Position numbers and translations under genes: made by a program. A model generated the notes under the pieces. That model made no database searches. It was not told the origin of the DNA and was given only the letters and a program-made list of their open reading frames with translations. 60,000 bases of DNA from Owenia fusiformis (taxonomy: Eukaryota > Annelida > Polychaeta > Sabellida > Oweniidae): contig CAIIXF020000006.1 of assembly GCA_903813345.2 (NCBI GenBank), forward strand, positions 1,304,001 through 1,364,000. The letters run 5' to 3'. The first letter of the stretch is position 1, and each line of letters begins with the position of its first letter. This document shows positions 48,501 through 59,118 of this stretch, piece by piece.

Positions 48501-50446
48501 CAAAGGCCCATTGCTTCTCAAAACTGGTAAATGTTTGCACTTGAAGTTTTGAAGACTGTCTGGTCAGACATTTTTATGACTTTAAATGGCAAAGGCCTAT
48601 TGCTACTCAAAATACTTCACAATTAATCCCTGCACAACATACCAGACCCTTTTACGACTTTATATGGCAAAGGCCTATTGCTTCTCAAAACTGGTAAATG
48701 TTTGCACTTGAAGTTTTGAAGACTGTCTGGTCAGACATTTTTATGACTTTAAATGGCAAAGGCCTATTGCTTCTCAAAATACTTCACAATTAATCCCTGC
48801 ACAACATACCAGATGCTTTTATGACTTTACATGGCAAAGGCCTATTGCTTCTCAAAACTGCTAAAAGTTTGCACTTGAAGTTTTGAAGAGTGGGGAAAGG
48901 GATGGTATAAAACTGCAACTAACCACCCATAGACTCCCTGGCTGGACAACTCAAAGGACTTTCTTAGAATACTTGTGATAACCATACATATTCTTATCTA
49001 ATCAATGAGTAATGATGCAATGGAAGTTGATGATAAAAATGTAAATACTCGAATACTTGATCAAGCAGTAAAATAAAACATTATCATATGTTGTTTAACA
49101 ACAACAGTAAAATCACTTATTCATGTATCACTTTAATCATTCTAGAGAAATCCAGGTGGTATACTTGGTTTGTTTGTTATACTTTTCATGCCACCAAACT
49201 GAGAACTTGACTTTGATTCTTATGCCTAAGCAAAGGAAGAGATTTCCCAAATTTGAACAATAACACTATCATATTCTATGACCAATTTTAGAAACTGGGA
49301 TCATTTGCCATTTAAATTGATCACTGAATGTTTGCTGTTGTTTTCTGAATATAATCCTAAAGTTTAGATAGCATAACTGAAGTAGTATTTATTACCTTAG
49401 TTTAGAATTGAACTGAGTTCAACTGAGATAACATTAACTGCCGTTTCATTGATTTCAAATTTCACTTTCAACATATGGGAGTTACTCACTTCTGGCTGTA
49501 TAGAGTCTATACAATCTGGTTATTATGACAACTTAGGACAATTTTGCATGCACCATGCACAGTGCCCTATTAGAAAATTATCATTTCAAAGCCCATTGGC
49601 TTGCTTGAACTATTTATCAATTGTGGACGGTTCCCCATATGGAATTAAACTAAGATAATACGTCCAATCACGTCAGTCATAATGAAGTGACTGTGTCATT
49701 GACTGGTGTTGGCATGAGCTTTCAAGAGATCTTGAAAATCTGCGATGCGGGGCTTTGGACCTACCAATCAGATTGCTCAGTTTTTAAAACAAAAATGGCA
49801 AAAAATATTTGTGAACAGGTTACCATAGAAACAATCTATTCCAAGAGAAGAGCTTTCCATTGATTAAAAGTGGAGTATACATTCTTGGTCAAAGAACAAA
49901 TACATATTAATATTTTAACAAATTAGCTCTTGGAGGCAATCTGCGTCAGTTTCACTTTTATTGTTTTGATGCATGAGCTCACACGACGACTCGTGCACAG
50001 AAGAGAAAACGTACTTGCTTGCACTGTATTATTTAGTCTTTTTCGTAAACTCAGATAGTATTTATTCATGAATGGATCATATCTCTATAAGTGTGCTGGC
50101 GCGTATAAAAATTGCCGCACACTTTCATTATAACCATCTCATATTTTTGCATGTGTAGTTTCCATTTGATTAGAATATCTTCCATGGTCATTTCTATAAG
50201 CAAGGGGAAAAGTACTATTGGGCTCAATATAGAAGTCGTATAGAATTATGCTATATTGAGCTAACAGTACCTTTCTCTTGGCCTATGGTCATGTCAGAAT
50301 CAGATAATGGGCGATAATAAGTGATTTCTTTGTTTTGCAAACATTGCATTCGTTATCTATGGCGTTATACACATCTATTCACTCATAAAATCAAATGATT
50401 AGATTCATTTGTATACCATACCTCCACCATATACTCCTCCGCTCAT
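39530..50446 (-). CDS. ACTL6A: BAF53/ACTL6A actin-related protein (14 coding exons, 426 aa)
   Basis: Coding exons in transcript order: 50446-50422, 47516-47440, 46804-46639, 46143-46043, 44308-44211, 43894-43800, 43449-43343, 42729-42640, 42120-42059, 41711-41597, 41272-41192, 40751-40656, 40343-40257, 39610-39530; total 427 codons including TGA. The protein follows vertebrate ACTL6A/BAF53 from [20 protein letters not shown] through [33 protein letters not shown] and [20 protein letters not shown] to VERKCP at the C-terminus, and its length is close to the usual 429. BAF53 is a nuclear actin-related subunit of SWI/SNF (BAF), INO80 and TIP60/SRCAP chromatin complexes, where it pairs with actin on the HSA helix. 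Introns carry at least four tandem arrays and a probable transposon. The exon 7 end is repeated downstream (see the array at 42935-43386). There is probably a further 5' non-coding exon, because a TTTAG acceptor precedes the ATG. Confidence 0.95.
42122..42390. repeat. About 88-bp tandem repeat next to BAF53 exon 9
   Basis: Three copies of about 87-90 bp start with AAAATACAATGTTA and continue through TTAGAGCATACAACTCAATA. They begin directly at the acceptor side of exon 9 (- strand), in intron 8. Confidence 0.8.
42935..43386 (-). repeat. 90-bp tandem repeat carrying a BAF53 exon 7 end and donor site
   Basis: TTATATCAAG recurs at 42961, 43051, 43141, 43231 and 43321, exactly every 90 bp. On the - strand each unit holds the last 42 nt of exon 7 ([14 protein letters not shown]) followed by GTGAGT. 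The four extra copies (43294-43253, 43204-43163, 43114-43073, 43024-42983) are each preceded by ATAAAG, a possible acceptor, and 42 nt keeps phase 0. The 90-bp unit is also open as 30 codons, apart from one TAG at about 43220-43222. Confidence 0.9.
44355..45641. mobile_element. Probable non-autonomous DNA transposon in BAF53 intron
   Basis: The ends are CAGAGGTGGCGTTA on the left and the complement of CAGCGGTGGCAGTA on the right, flanked by TATA on both sides. Both ends carry repeated ACTCAC/GTGAGT-like blocks. No transposase was recognised. The short, imperfect TIRs make the class (hAT-like or other) uncertain. Confidence 0.45.
45715..46025. repeat. Degenerate ~30-bp minisatellite in BAF53 intron 4
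   Basis: About ten diverged units of the type AGTACAGGAAAAATTCACCC lie directly 3' of exon 4 on the gene's strand. Confidence 0.75.
47955..48200. repeat. Dispersed repeat, copy 1
   Basis: This shares a colinear segment of about 230 bp with 57765-58000, including GAAAAAATCTGTGATAAGAC followed by CCCTTTTCCTGT and CCATGGCTCATTTG. It is an unclassified interspersed repeat. Confidence 0.7.
48245..48890. repeat. Dimeric ~167-bp tandem repeat in BAF53 intron 2
   Basis: GGCAAAGGCCTATTGCT-type starts occur at about 48249, 48333, 48420, 48498, 48586, 48665, 48754 and 48832. Alternate halves of about 80-90 bp form an A-B dimer repeated about four times, with a period of about 165-171 bp. Confidence 0.85.
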
Positions 50447-50940
50447 ACTGATGTCATATATTTCAGAAATCAGTCCTAAATTAAACAAAATATGATTTTT
50501 CAAATTTCACAAATTTTACTTCGGGTATCTCCGGTAAACTCTGGAAAATCTAATTCTTTTTGTAAAAAGATATAGAACAATGCATTATTCACTAAACATT
50601 CCATAGATTAGTCTAGATATAAAGTTTTGTAATCCCAATAGTCGCCATGAGAATCTACAATGAAGATGCAATTGTTTGATAAAGCCTTCGGTAAATTCCG
50701 GAAGTGCTGCTGTCGAGAAAGAGAAAAATTTCGCCAGAGCTGAAGGATGAACATTTCTCGTAATATTATGATATTTAGCTGACTTGACTGTGATATAGAT
50801 ACATCTCCGAGGTAACTGTAAGTTATTAAACATTTCTGACTTGTTCTTTTATCCTAACAAACGTGTTGACCTCATGTTAGTCCTTGAGTCTCCCAATTCA
50901 ACAAGATTTTGGTCTGTGGGGGTGGGGGTAGTATGTATCC

Positions 50941-50967
50941 AACAGACTGACTAGAAGTCAGTCTGTT
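50941..50967. repeat. Perfect 12-bp-stem hairpin
   Basis: AACAGACTGACT, a 3-base loop, then AGTCAGTCTGTT, just before a dispersed repeat copy. Confidence 0.8.
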
Positions 50968-50984
50968 ATGATGTACTACTTTCC

Positions 50985-51288
50985 TGTGGAAATTGCAGTG
51001 AAATTTTTTGCACAAAATTATCAATTAGAGGAACCATTTCTTTAAAAAAATAAACATTACAAAATGTCAATTAAATAGTAAGGTACAATTAAATGCAATA
51101 TAAAGTAACACAGCATATTGCCAAGTGGAAATAAAGCTAGTTGAAGTAAAAATGTGCAAATTAATTTTACCCAATCGGCCATTTTGAATAGCACTTCCTA
51201 TGTAAACAAATAATTTGAATTACCAAACTTTAACATAGGTGCCTTATAGTCTGAATATAATTCAGACTAAATAGGATATAGTCTAGGG
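50985..51288. repeat. Dispersed repeat, family 2, copy A
   Basis: This matches 52340-52690 in the same orientation (AGTAAGGTACAATTAAATGC, AAGTAACACAGCATATTG, CGGCCATTTTGAAT, CACTTCCTATGTAAACAAAT). It ends in a small hairpin AGTCTGAAT/ATTCAGACT. Confidence 0.8.
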
Positions 51289-52170
51289 GTGGGGGTAACC
51301 AAACCCGTTTGGCCCAGTTATTTACTCCCGACCTCGTAGATCTGGGCCAGACAATGTCCAATGCAAAAAATGGGGTATTTACTCCGGAAAAAAAACACAC
51401 TGGTTTTTCAATGTATAATACGTGCTGATAAATGAATAAACATCATAAAAGTCACTTACGTGTTTGTTCCTTGTATCAAACTTTGTATTTATATAAGGTT
51501 TCCATCGCTGGATGACGGCTAATAAATAAGAACGAAACGATTAAACGCAGCAAAAAGAGAAATTCTTCTGCAATCTGTTCGTGATCTTGTAGAATATCAA
51601 GAAGTCTCGGCTGCATATTTCGTTCAGTACTACATTCGGTCAGTTCAACAAATTGAAAAATCGTATTTAATGTCCACCATATTTCTTTCCAGTCTAAATA
51701 CAACACAGATACGTCTGTTTTATAAAGTTATCTACGTTTTGATAAGAAATTTGCTGAACAAATCGTAATATTTGGAATGTATTGATTCCCGGGAAATGTA
51801 GTTTCGTTCCATGAAAGTTTAAAAATTATCGCGTCACACTCGTGTTACGTCACATCACGTGACTTTATTCGGTGCGGAGAACTGACGAAATATAGACGAA
51901 ATGTTGTGCCCATTTCAACATCAAAATAAGAAACAAAACACCACATTTACGTGTAAGTTATGTACTCTTTATTTCAAATAAATACTTAGGTTTACATGTA
52001 GCCCGATGTTTTGGTTGGATGGCTAATAGGGAATGAATAATAAGTGATGATTCAGCGACATGTTTTTTCCTGAGTAAATCCCCCCTTTTTTGCATTGGAC
52101 ATTGTCTGGCCCAGATCTACGATATCGAGAGTAGATAACTGGGCCAGACGGGTTTGGTTAGGGGGGGGGG
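51289..52170. mobile_element. Inverted-repeat element (about 0.88 kb) with ~100-bp TIRs
   Basis: Left arm 51289-51391 and right arm about 52068-52170 are inverted copies starting G-rich, then TAACCAAACCCGT(T/C)TGGCCC, and containing TCTGGGCCAGACAATGTCCA. The core (51400-52060) is unlike the arms. On its - strand it has CRE/E-box-like sites (TTACGTCAC, TCACGTGAC, about 51840-51863), a 76-codon frame (51706-51476) and a consensus donor (GTAAGTG, 51465). A captured gene fragment is possible but not identified. Confidence 0.7.
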
Positions 52171-52339
52171 GTGTTCTCTTTTATCATCTGCTGGTAAAGT
52201 GTTATCGAGGTTTATTTGCAACTGGTTAGTTGAATCTAGTAATCAAATTTAAATACATATTCTATGTATCATTACAACATGGGACAATAATCTACACATC
52301 TTACACTTTATAATAAAATACCTGCTTCAATAATTCAGT

Positions 52340-52690
52340 CTATTGATCATTATGTCCCTCCTGTGGGAAAAAACAGGAAATTTCAGGCACACAATTATCA
52401 ATTTTAGGAAACTTCCCTTCCCAAAAATAAGCATTATAACAATTCAATTAAGTAGTAAGGTACAATTAAATGCTATGAAAAGTAACACAGCATATTGTCA
52501 AATGGAAATAAAGCTAGGGGAAGTAACAAGTATGCAAATTAATTTACCCAGTCGGCCATTTTGAATGGCACTTCCTATGTAAACAAATATTTTTCAATCC
52601 CAAATTTTAACATATGTGGGCTATAGTCTGAATATTTTCATTCCAAATTTCAAAAAAAATTCAGACTAGAGGATATAGTCTAGAGTAATG
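52340..52690. repeat. Dispersed repeat, family 2, copy B
   Basis: Direct copy of 50985-51288 with about 85% similarity by eye, on the far side of the inverted-repeat element. Confidence 0.8.
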
Positions 52691-53932
52691 TAGCATTCTT
52701 TATGTATTTGAATCCCCAATTGTATAGGTTCATTGACAGAACAAGGACATTTTCCTTTTTCTTTGAGAAAGATCGCACTTCTTTCCAAGATGGTGGTAGG
52801 TTCTAGAAAAGGAACCCCCACATTGACATCGGGGTCTGGTGCTGCAGAGCTTGGTGCACGGATAGATGGAGGAATTTTGATGGTTGAAATGATAAACACC
52901 TAAGCAAAAATTGCGATCAAAAATGAAAGTTTTCTCATTCTGCTGATAAACCCATACAATTGAATTGGGGATGCAAGTACATAAAAGGAATCCTAAAGTA
53001 TTCATAAATTTATTAAGGTAGGCATTTTTAGTGTAAGTGGCGTGGATTATTCTCCCATTTTGTAATTTGAATGCAAAAGATTGAGATGTTCACAGGACTA
53101 TAGTTCTGGCATGGGATAAGACCATAATACTTTTATTTTTTCAAAACTGGGAATGTTCTGCGCTGGCTCTACAATCTTTATCATTTCAGTAGATTTAACT
53201 TTAGCTGCAATATTTACTCAGAAAGTAAGTTGAGTGTCTGAACACCTCATTAGAGATTGCTGCAAGTTTTGCGCCCTTGGAAGAACAATGGATCAAGCTT
53301 AGAATCGTTTTAGGTAAGAAATATGTGCCAACAGTACAGCTAGTGCAGAAAATTTTCTGTCTTTCAAAAATAAAGTATTGGTCAGTTGATGCTCTCCATA
53401 ACCAATTTTAAAAGGTTGTAGATCAACTTGCCACATGATAAATATTGCTCACCCTAGCTCGTTCCAGTTATATGTTTTCGCTGAATAGACTAAATGTGAG
53501 TAGAAATAATCTTGATTTAAGGAATCTACATGTAAAGTTACATCTAGAAATGTGGTTTTGAAAAGAGTTCATCAACTTTGAAATTTCAATTTTCTTTAAA
53601 AATGTGACTTCCAGGTCGGGGAGATTCCCCATAGACCCCATGTTGTAAAATCACAATAAGTGAAATATCTTTTCTTGTGTTGGGCAGATGCCATTTTCTG
53701 TTACTGGACATATTTTAATTTGTACAACTATCAGATTCATAAGGGTACTATGAAAAGTGGACCACTAAAACCGATGAATATTCAAGTTTAAAGTAACTTT
53801 CTATGATTTCATCTAAAAATTAAAACCCTTGGAAATACTAAATATGGTTTAAGTGCCATATATAAAAATTTATTTTAGAAATATTGTGGATCAAAATGAA
53901 AAAAAAAACAAAAATAAAGAATAAAAACATAT

Positions 53933-54016
53933 TCCACCGGAGGGATTTGAACCCAGATCTTTTGGAATAAAAACTCTGTTAGAGCCCAAAGCTCTAACCA
54001 CTACACCAAACTGCCA
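53933..54016 (-). repeat. tRNA-like sequence (tRNA pseudogene or SINE head)
   Basis: The - strand carries an A box (TGGTGTAGTGG, 54008-53998) and a B box (GGTTCAAATCC, 53953-53943) about 45 bp apart. A T-rich tail at 53901-53932 could end Pol III transcription. The acceptor and T stems do not pair properly and the anticodon region is odd, so I do not call a working tRNA. Confidence 0.55.
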
Positions 54017-54664
54017 AAGCTTCCTGAAGAAAGTAATTCTTTATCTATATAATCTTGGACGAAAAAAGTCGTATTTTCATGCTTAAATTTCTTAAAAATG
54101 ATCAGCATTACTACTAATAATAACATTTTGCATGTCTGAGTAAGTATTTTGATCTACATTTAGGATAAATGTTGTTCTATTCAGTTTTCATTTTGGGTAT
54201 GACTTCCTGTCAAAACAGTGTTAAAAATGCAGGGCTCAACAAAAATTTTCAATTAGAAAATGATATATATCCTTTGATCAGCTGTTTTTGGCACCTGAAC
54301 TCATCCTACTAGAAAGGTAAGAGCATTTTCTTGAGACATATGGCTCGAAATCTCACATTTCTCCTTTTAAGTCTTAGAAAGACACTTTAATACCCTGCCA
54401 TGTTATTTCCCCCAAATTAGCCACCTGGTGGCCAAACTGGTAACTACCTACTTGCATCTGAGTAATTAATCTTGGCATCCTGATTAATAGAATTTGTCAG
54501 ATTTGACAGATTTTTAGGTTGATATAATTTGGCTCAAATTGATTACCTGAAAATCTAATTTATTTTAATTTTTATTGCAGGTTTGCTGCTACAGTAATTC
54601 AATATATTTCAATCAACTAAAGTGCCAGCGCATCAAAAGCCACGTATCTTAACAGAAAGACAAT

Positions 54665-55465
54665 ATGCCAATCCCTAACACACTACCCCAAGGATATTCT
54701 GTCAAGGGAACATCTGATTTCAAATCTCGCTCAGAAGATATATTTGCATCATTAGGTGCACTTGAAGAAAAGGCTGCTGTGCATAATCGTTATGACTCAG
54801 GCTCTGGAACTTCATCATCAAGTGCTTCACAGGACAGTCCTTCAAGTTCAGGTTCATCAAGTCGTCTCAGATTATCCCAACCGCGAGTAGATTCTGACTC
54901 TAAATCATCATTTAAGCGACCAAGGAGCCCTCCATCTAACGAAGGACGTAAATATGACTATTACTTTAAAAGACCTGGGCAAGGTAGAGGGCAGCACAGG
55001 TCACAAAATAAATTACCCGATCATAAAGGCGATTCTAAGAAATGGAAAAAATACTCATTACATGATGTTAAAACTGATCAAATGAGTGAAGAGGCTAATA
55101 CTAATGCCGCTTTAAGCTTCCTGGCTACATTAAAAGACAGACATACTGACGAATCTGACAATAAAATGGATTCAGGAAATGACACGCCCAAGACTGATTC
55201 CGAAAGTGCATCATGTTCAGGAAAAGTTGTATTTAAAAAACCTGTTAAGGATAAACAGGAATCCAGTGCTAATGAACCTACTGGTCAATCTTCTTCAAGT
55301 GCTACTGTATTGAATGCTAACTTTGGAGCTAAACATGTTATGCCAGAATATAAAGTTGGAGCTAGTAAGGCTAAGAAGAAAAAGAAAAGCCAAAAGAGTT
55401 CTTTGAACTGTGACAAGGTTAACCTTGGTCATTTAATGGATGATGAAGATGAAGAGAATGATTAA
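54665..55465 (+). CDS. TSSC4: TSSC4-like U5 snRNP assembly factor, 266 aa
   Basis: One coding exon; a TTGCAG acceptor at 54575-54580 implies a 5' non-coding exon upstream. The start at 54665 opens MPIPNTLPQGYSVKGTSDFK, and residues 13-34 (VKGTSDFKSRSEDIFASLGA and following) match the N-terminal TSSC4 motif. Residues 118-135, with the core KKWKKYSLHDV, match its central W-x-K-Y-S-L-x-D-V motif, and NAALSFLATLKDR follows, also typical. The rest is low complexity: Ser-rich (45-67), a basic stretch KAKKKKKSQK and an acidic C-terminus DDEDEEND. TSSC4 binds PRPF8-containing U5 snRNP and helps tri-snRNP assembly in the nucleus. Most of the chain should be disordered. The name rests on recognised motifs, not on a search. 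Confidence 0.75.
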   Translation: MPIPNTLPQGYSVKGTSDFKSRSEDIFASLGALEEKAAVHNRYDSGSGTSSSSASQDSPSSSGSSSRLRLSQPRVDSDSKSSFKRPRSPPSNEGRKYDYYFKRPGQGRGQHRSQNKLPDHKGDSKKWKKYSLHDVKTDQMSEEANTNAALSFLATLKDRHTDESDNKMDSGNDTPKTDSESASCSGKVVFKKPVKDKQESSANEPTGQSSSSATVLNANFGAKHVMPEYKVGASKAKKKKKSQKSSLNCDKVNLGHLMDDEDEEND

Positions 55466-55559
55466 GCCAACTATTTAAAATATGGCTCATTATACATGCA
55501 CACATGTACTCAATCTGTAACATATAAGTTATGTACACGTTGATGTCTGTTGTTTTAGG

Positions 55560-55565
55560 AATAAA
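55560..55565 (+). promoter_or_regulatory. Poly(A) signal of the TSSC4-like gene
   Basis: AATAAA, 94 bp after the TAA stop. Confidence 0.6.
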
Positions 55566-55991
55566 TGAGGTCATATTCTCTTTAAAAATATGTCATTTTT
55601 TTCTTTGAAGTGTATTTGATGTGCTTCTCCATTACAAAATACATACTCGTCTGATATACTTCCTTGATCAATACAATACAGGTCATTATAGCATCAATAT
55701 TTTCACAGTCACTCTGTCTCGATTGCAAGGGCTCTCATTAGGCTTTAAGACCATAGTGGAACACAACAGTCTGAACAACTTCAACCACAGACAATCAATA
55801 GACTAGGCATGATCATTGCCAACATTTGTACTTGCTAAATAAATACGTTATCTATAAAAAGTAAAAAAATAAATATGATTTAACACAGTAACTAAACTAT
55901 ATAAAAACAATCCTTACTGGAGTCTGGTGAGAGCCCAGGTATATGCTTTTTTGGCTCCCTTGAAAATCAAATAGTAGGTACTTCTAACATA
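55566..55991. other. Short intergenic stretch after the TSSC4-like gene
   Basis: AT-rich; the 61-codon frame at 55621-55806 has no recognisable features. The first exon of the next gene follows the mariner derivative. Confidence 0.4.
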
Positions 55992-55993
55992 TA

Positions 55994-56490
55994 CAGGGTG
56001 AGCCAAAAAAGGTAACCCAAGCAAATCTGAATAACTCAGTCATCCAGTATGTGTTTTAAGTCATATTTGGCACAATTGAACCTTGTTCAATTTGTTCTTT
56101 CATTCTTCTCAGTTTCATTGGTCTACTTCCAAAGTTCCTGAGCTCCAAATGCTAATACATAATCACCCAAAATCTCTATCACCCTTTATGAACCCCAGAA
56201 TTTTACCTCTGGGGCTATTTCATAGAAAATATGAATAGTTAACAGCCCTAGAAGCATCAGAGAGTTGAAACAAAAGATTGAAAGGGAACTGAGAGGCATG
56301 ACGCAAGATATCTGTGAGCGTATGTTGTCAGAAAACTTTATCCCTTGCGTTCAAGTTTGCCTCCAAAGACAAGACCAGCATTTTGAGCATGTTTTGTAAA
56401 ATGGCCATATTTGCAATGAATAGACCAATGAAATTTGGATGACTGAGTTATAGTTTGTTTAGGTTACCTTTTCTGGCTCAGCTCACCCTG
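55994..56490. mobile_element. Internally deleted mariner-like element
   Basis: The ends are CAGGGTGAGCCAAAAAAGGTAACC on the left and its near-complement on the right (CTCACCCTG at 56482-56490). A TA pair flanks each side (55992-55993; 56491-56492). The 497-bp element keeps the 3' end of a transposase frame (56241-56399), so it is a deletion derivative. Confidence 0.85.
56241..56399 (+). pseudogene. C-terminal remnant of a mariner-type transposase
   Basis: The frame reads NSPRSIRELKQKIERELRGM and goes on to TQDICERMLSENF and CLQRQDQHFEHVL before TAA. It resembles the C-terminal pattern of animal mariner-like transposases (P-x-S-I-x-E-L-K ... H-x-E-x-V-L). The catalytic DDE region is absent and a stop lies just upstream (56232-56234). 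Confidence 0.6.
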
Positions 56491-56833
56491 TATCAACGAA
56501 CTAATGCAAATGTTATCTGTTAACACCAAAACTTGAATATATTATTAGTTAGTAAATGGCAAGTATCCTGGCAAGTATCATGGCAAGTCCATCATTAGAT
56601 GGTGTTACTTCTTTTTGTTTTTATCAATATATTTCATGGTCTCTCTGAGGGAGATCTTTTCAAATGGAACATTTTATGAATTTGATTGAAGTGAATATTT
56701 GTATTATTATAATTATAAAAAATGTCCAAAATAATATTAACATGAAATTGATGGATGATGTATTTGCATTTGCATTTTTACACAACTATGTACTTTAATT
56801 CAACCAGTTCCTCCTATATCAGTTTTAGGTGAG

Positions 56834-59096
56834 ATGAAATACACATTGAAACCCCTAATCTTGGGAGCTGAGGTTGAGGGAATCAAGCTATCAGAAACCA
56901 TACCACACTCCACAGTAGAATCTCTGAAAGAGGATGTCACAAAACACAAGTTGCTTGTTTTCAGGGATCAAGGTACAGAGGGGGTTTTGTGCTTGCACTG
57001 TGTATGTTACAAAAAGAACATAACAAATGCTAAATGACTCCTAACATATTTTAGAAGTGGGGTATAATATCTCCTTGAGGGGGTGGGGGGAGCAGGGGGG
57101 ATAGGGGTTTCTGTTTCTCTTACCTTTTTTTGGAACCCTAATATTTTATATTATACATGACATAACATTTAAGTTGTAAATTCTAAACCTAATAAAAGAA
57201 AAGTGACATTAACCATATGTTTCTGTTGGAAGGCCCTTTAACCATATTTAGACAACTAAATCTATCCATGTAAAGACCATACTGAGTGGTTTATTTAGCA
57301 TAAAAATGGGGCAAATCTGGAAATTAACAAGAGGGGTGGAAAAGTTGAGGTCAGTTATCTTCCCCAATATTTTAGCTCACTTTCTCAAAAATGAAAATTC
57401 TTCAGATTCACTAGATTAACCAGTGAACATTTCAGAATAACATTGAGCGTGTTATTTGCAGGCAAGTTGACAGCAGAGCGGCAGGTTGAAATAACAGAAT
57501 GGTTCGGAGAACTTGAAACTGTAGGATTTGAATGTCATCCTAAATGCAGTCATCCCAAGGTCCTAAGATTGTCTAATGATGCCACAGAGGGGTACAAAGG
57601 TTTTGGCAATAAGGGCTTTCATATTGATGGTTCTTTCCTGGAGAAGCCTAATTCATATTCAATCTACCACATAATAACTCCTAACAGAGGAAAAACAAGT
57701 AAGATTCTTGTTAAAAGATTAAAACTTTATTGGGGCCTGATTTCTATGTGCATATGAGCCTGACCAAAGGAAAACCGGTTTTATCATAAATATTAAAATT
57801 GTGCTGCAGAGCCAAAAATGTACCCAAAGAAAAGGAAAATGTGCTAAATTTAAATCCGCCTTTTTGGTCTATATATGCAAGGAAAAATTGTTAAGACACA
57901 AGCCATGGCTCATTTGTGTTTTTTTTAAAATAATCAAAAAATCAGAATATTGAAAAAATCTGTGATAAGACCCCTTTTCCTGTTACCTGGCTCATATACA
58001 AATGGGGGAACCATGAGGAAACAAATAGCAGACACCTAGGCTAGTAGCAACTTGCAAGCTTGTCTTTAAAAATTGATGAATGAAACCAACTCTTCCGACA
58101 GTCCTTAAAATATTTAATTACAACTTTGGGTCCATTGAAATGTTGACATTGTCCTTTGATATCTGTTAACTTGTTCATGTATGTTCAACTTATCCTAGGA
58201 GCACACATTTTCAATGTCTTACTCTTTTATTTTATAATTGTTTCAGTATTTGTCTCTCTGAATGCAGTCTGGAAAGGCCTGTCTAAGCAGCAGAAACAGA
58301 AGTGGAAAGAGTTATATGTGGTCAAGAAGTGGGGTCGGGATAAACAAGGTAACAGGATGCCCCCTGGATCAATTGTTCACCCCCTGGTCTACAGACATCC
58401 ACTAACACATGAAAAGGTAACAGCATACCCAACCCCAGGAGATAAAGTTGTATTTCTAGCCTCTCTCTATCTGAACAACTTACATCATTTTCATGAAACT
58501 CGCAGGTTTTAGGCTGATTTAAAGATGGCAGTAGTGTAGTTCATACATAGCCCATATCCTGTAGCCCGTTGATAAATCCGTTATATGTTATATATAGTTA
58601 TTTTAGGATTCAAGGTTCACAAGAAATACTTTCTAGTATATCCCTCAGACATAGTGAACTTTACTTGACAGGGTGCACGTTTAGCCTGAAATAAAGCACT
58701 TAAATCATTTGCTCCAAGTTTTTTTGGTACACTTAAACTAAACTTTAACAAACTCTGGTCCATTATTCTAAAATCTCAACAGAAAATGTATATTGATTGA
58801 AAATATTATGTCAGTTACAGCCTAAAATATACAGATTTTTCAATGACATTGATCAAAACTTCATCATCACCATACCTTATACCTTTAACCTCCTATTGCC
58901 TAACCCTCATGTATTCATAGTATACTCTCATCTTTTGCAGACATTATGTGTTCACCTAGGAAAGACAGCTTACTTTAATTATCGCTACAAACAACCAGAT
59001 GAGAGACTACTGAATGAAGAAGAAAGTGCAGAAATAATTCGGGAGATAAAGAAGCAGTTTGATAGAAATAATAAAGAGTTGCAGTATGGACATGAG
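56834..59096 (+). CDS. TauD/TfdA-family 2-oxoglutarate dioxygenase, 5' part (partial at window end)
   Basis: Exons 56834-56972, 57462-57698, 58247-58416 and 58941-59096 join in frame to 234 codons; the gene continues past the window. The N-terminus MKYTLKPLILGAEVEGIKLS is typical of the family (L-x-x-x-x-G-A-E-V-x-G-I-x-L), followed by KHKLLVFRDQG. The iron-binding H-x-D is His100-Ile-Asp102 in KGFHIDGSF, a position close to that in E. coli TauD; the distal His and Arg should lie in later exons. The conserved stretch before VFVSLNAVWKGLSKQQKQKW matches the G-G-x-T-x-F-x-x-x-x-A-x-x-x-L-S region. The family uses Fe(II), oxygen and 2-oxoglutarate to hydroxylate substrates such as taurine; the substrate here is unknown. 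A 22-bp minisatellite fills the intron after the fourth exon. Confidence 0.88.
57765..58000. repeat. Dispersed repeat, copy 2
   Basis: Colinear with 47955-48200; lies in intron 2 of the dioxygenase gene, 7 bp shorter inside and more diverged. Confidence 0.7.
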
Positions 59097-59118
59097 GTGT
59101 GTTTTTAATGCATCTACA

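Larger units (their letters stand above)
50447..54580. other. Region between divergent BAF53 and TSSC4-like genes
   Basis: The BAF53 promoter probably lies near 50600-50850, with ETS-like TTCCGGAAGTGC at about 50696-50707. The rest holds two copies of a dispersed repeat, an inverted-repeat element and a tRNA-like sequence, listed separately. Short frames at 50585-50833, 51476-51706 and 52666-53005 show no recognisable domain. Confidence 0.5.

Noticed and set aside
51476-51706. 76-codon - strand frame followed by a consensus donor
   Set aside because: It lies inside an inverted-repeat element and matches no family I know; noted only as a possible captured fragment.
52666-53005. Two overlapping - strand frames of 77 and 91 codons
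   Set aside because: No recognisable domain, no splice context and competing frames on both strands.
53933-54016. Functional tRNA gene
   Set aside because: Acceptor and T stems do not pair and the anticodon loop is irregular despite good A and B boxes.
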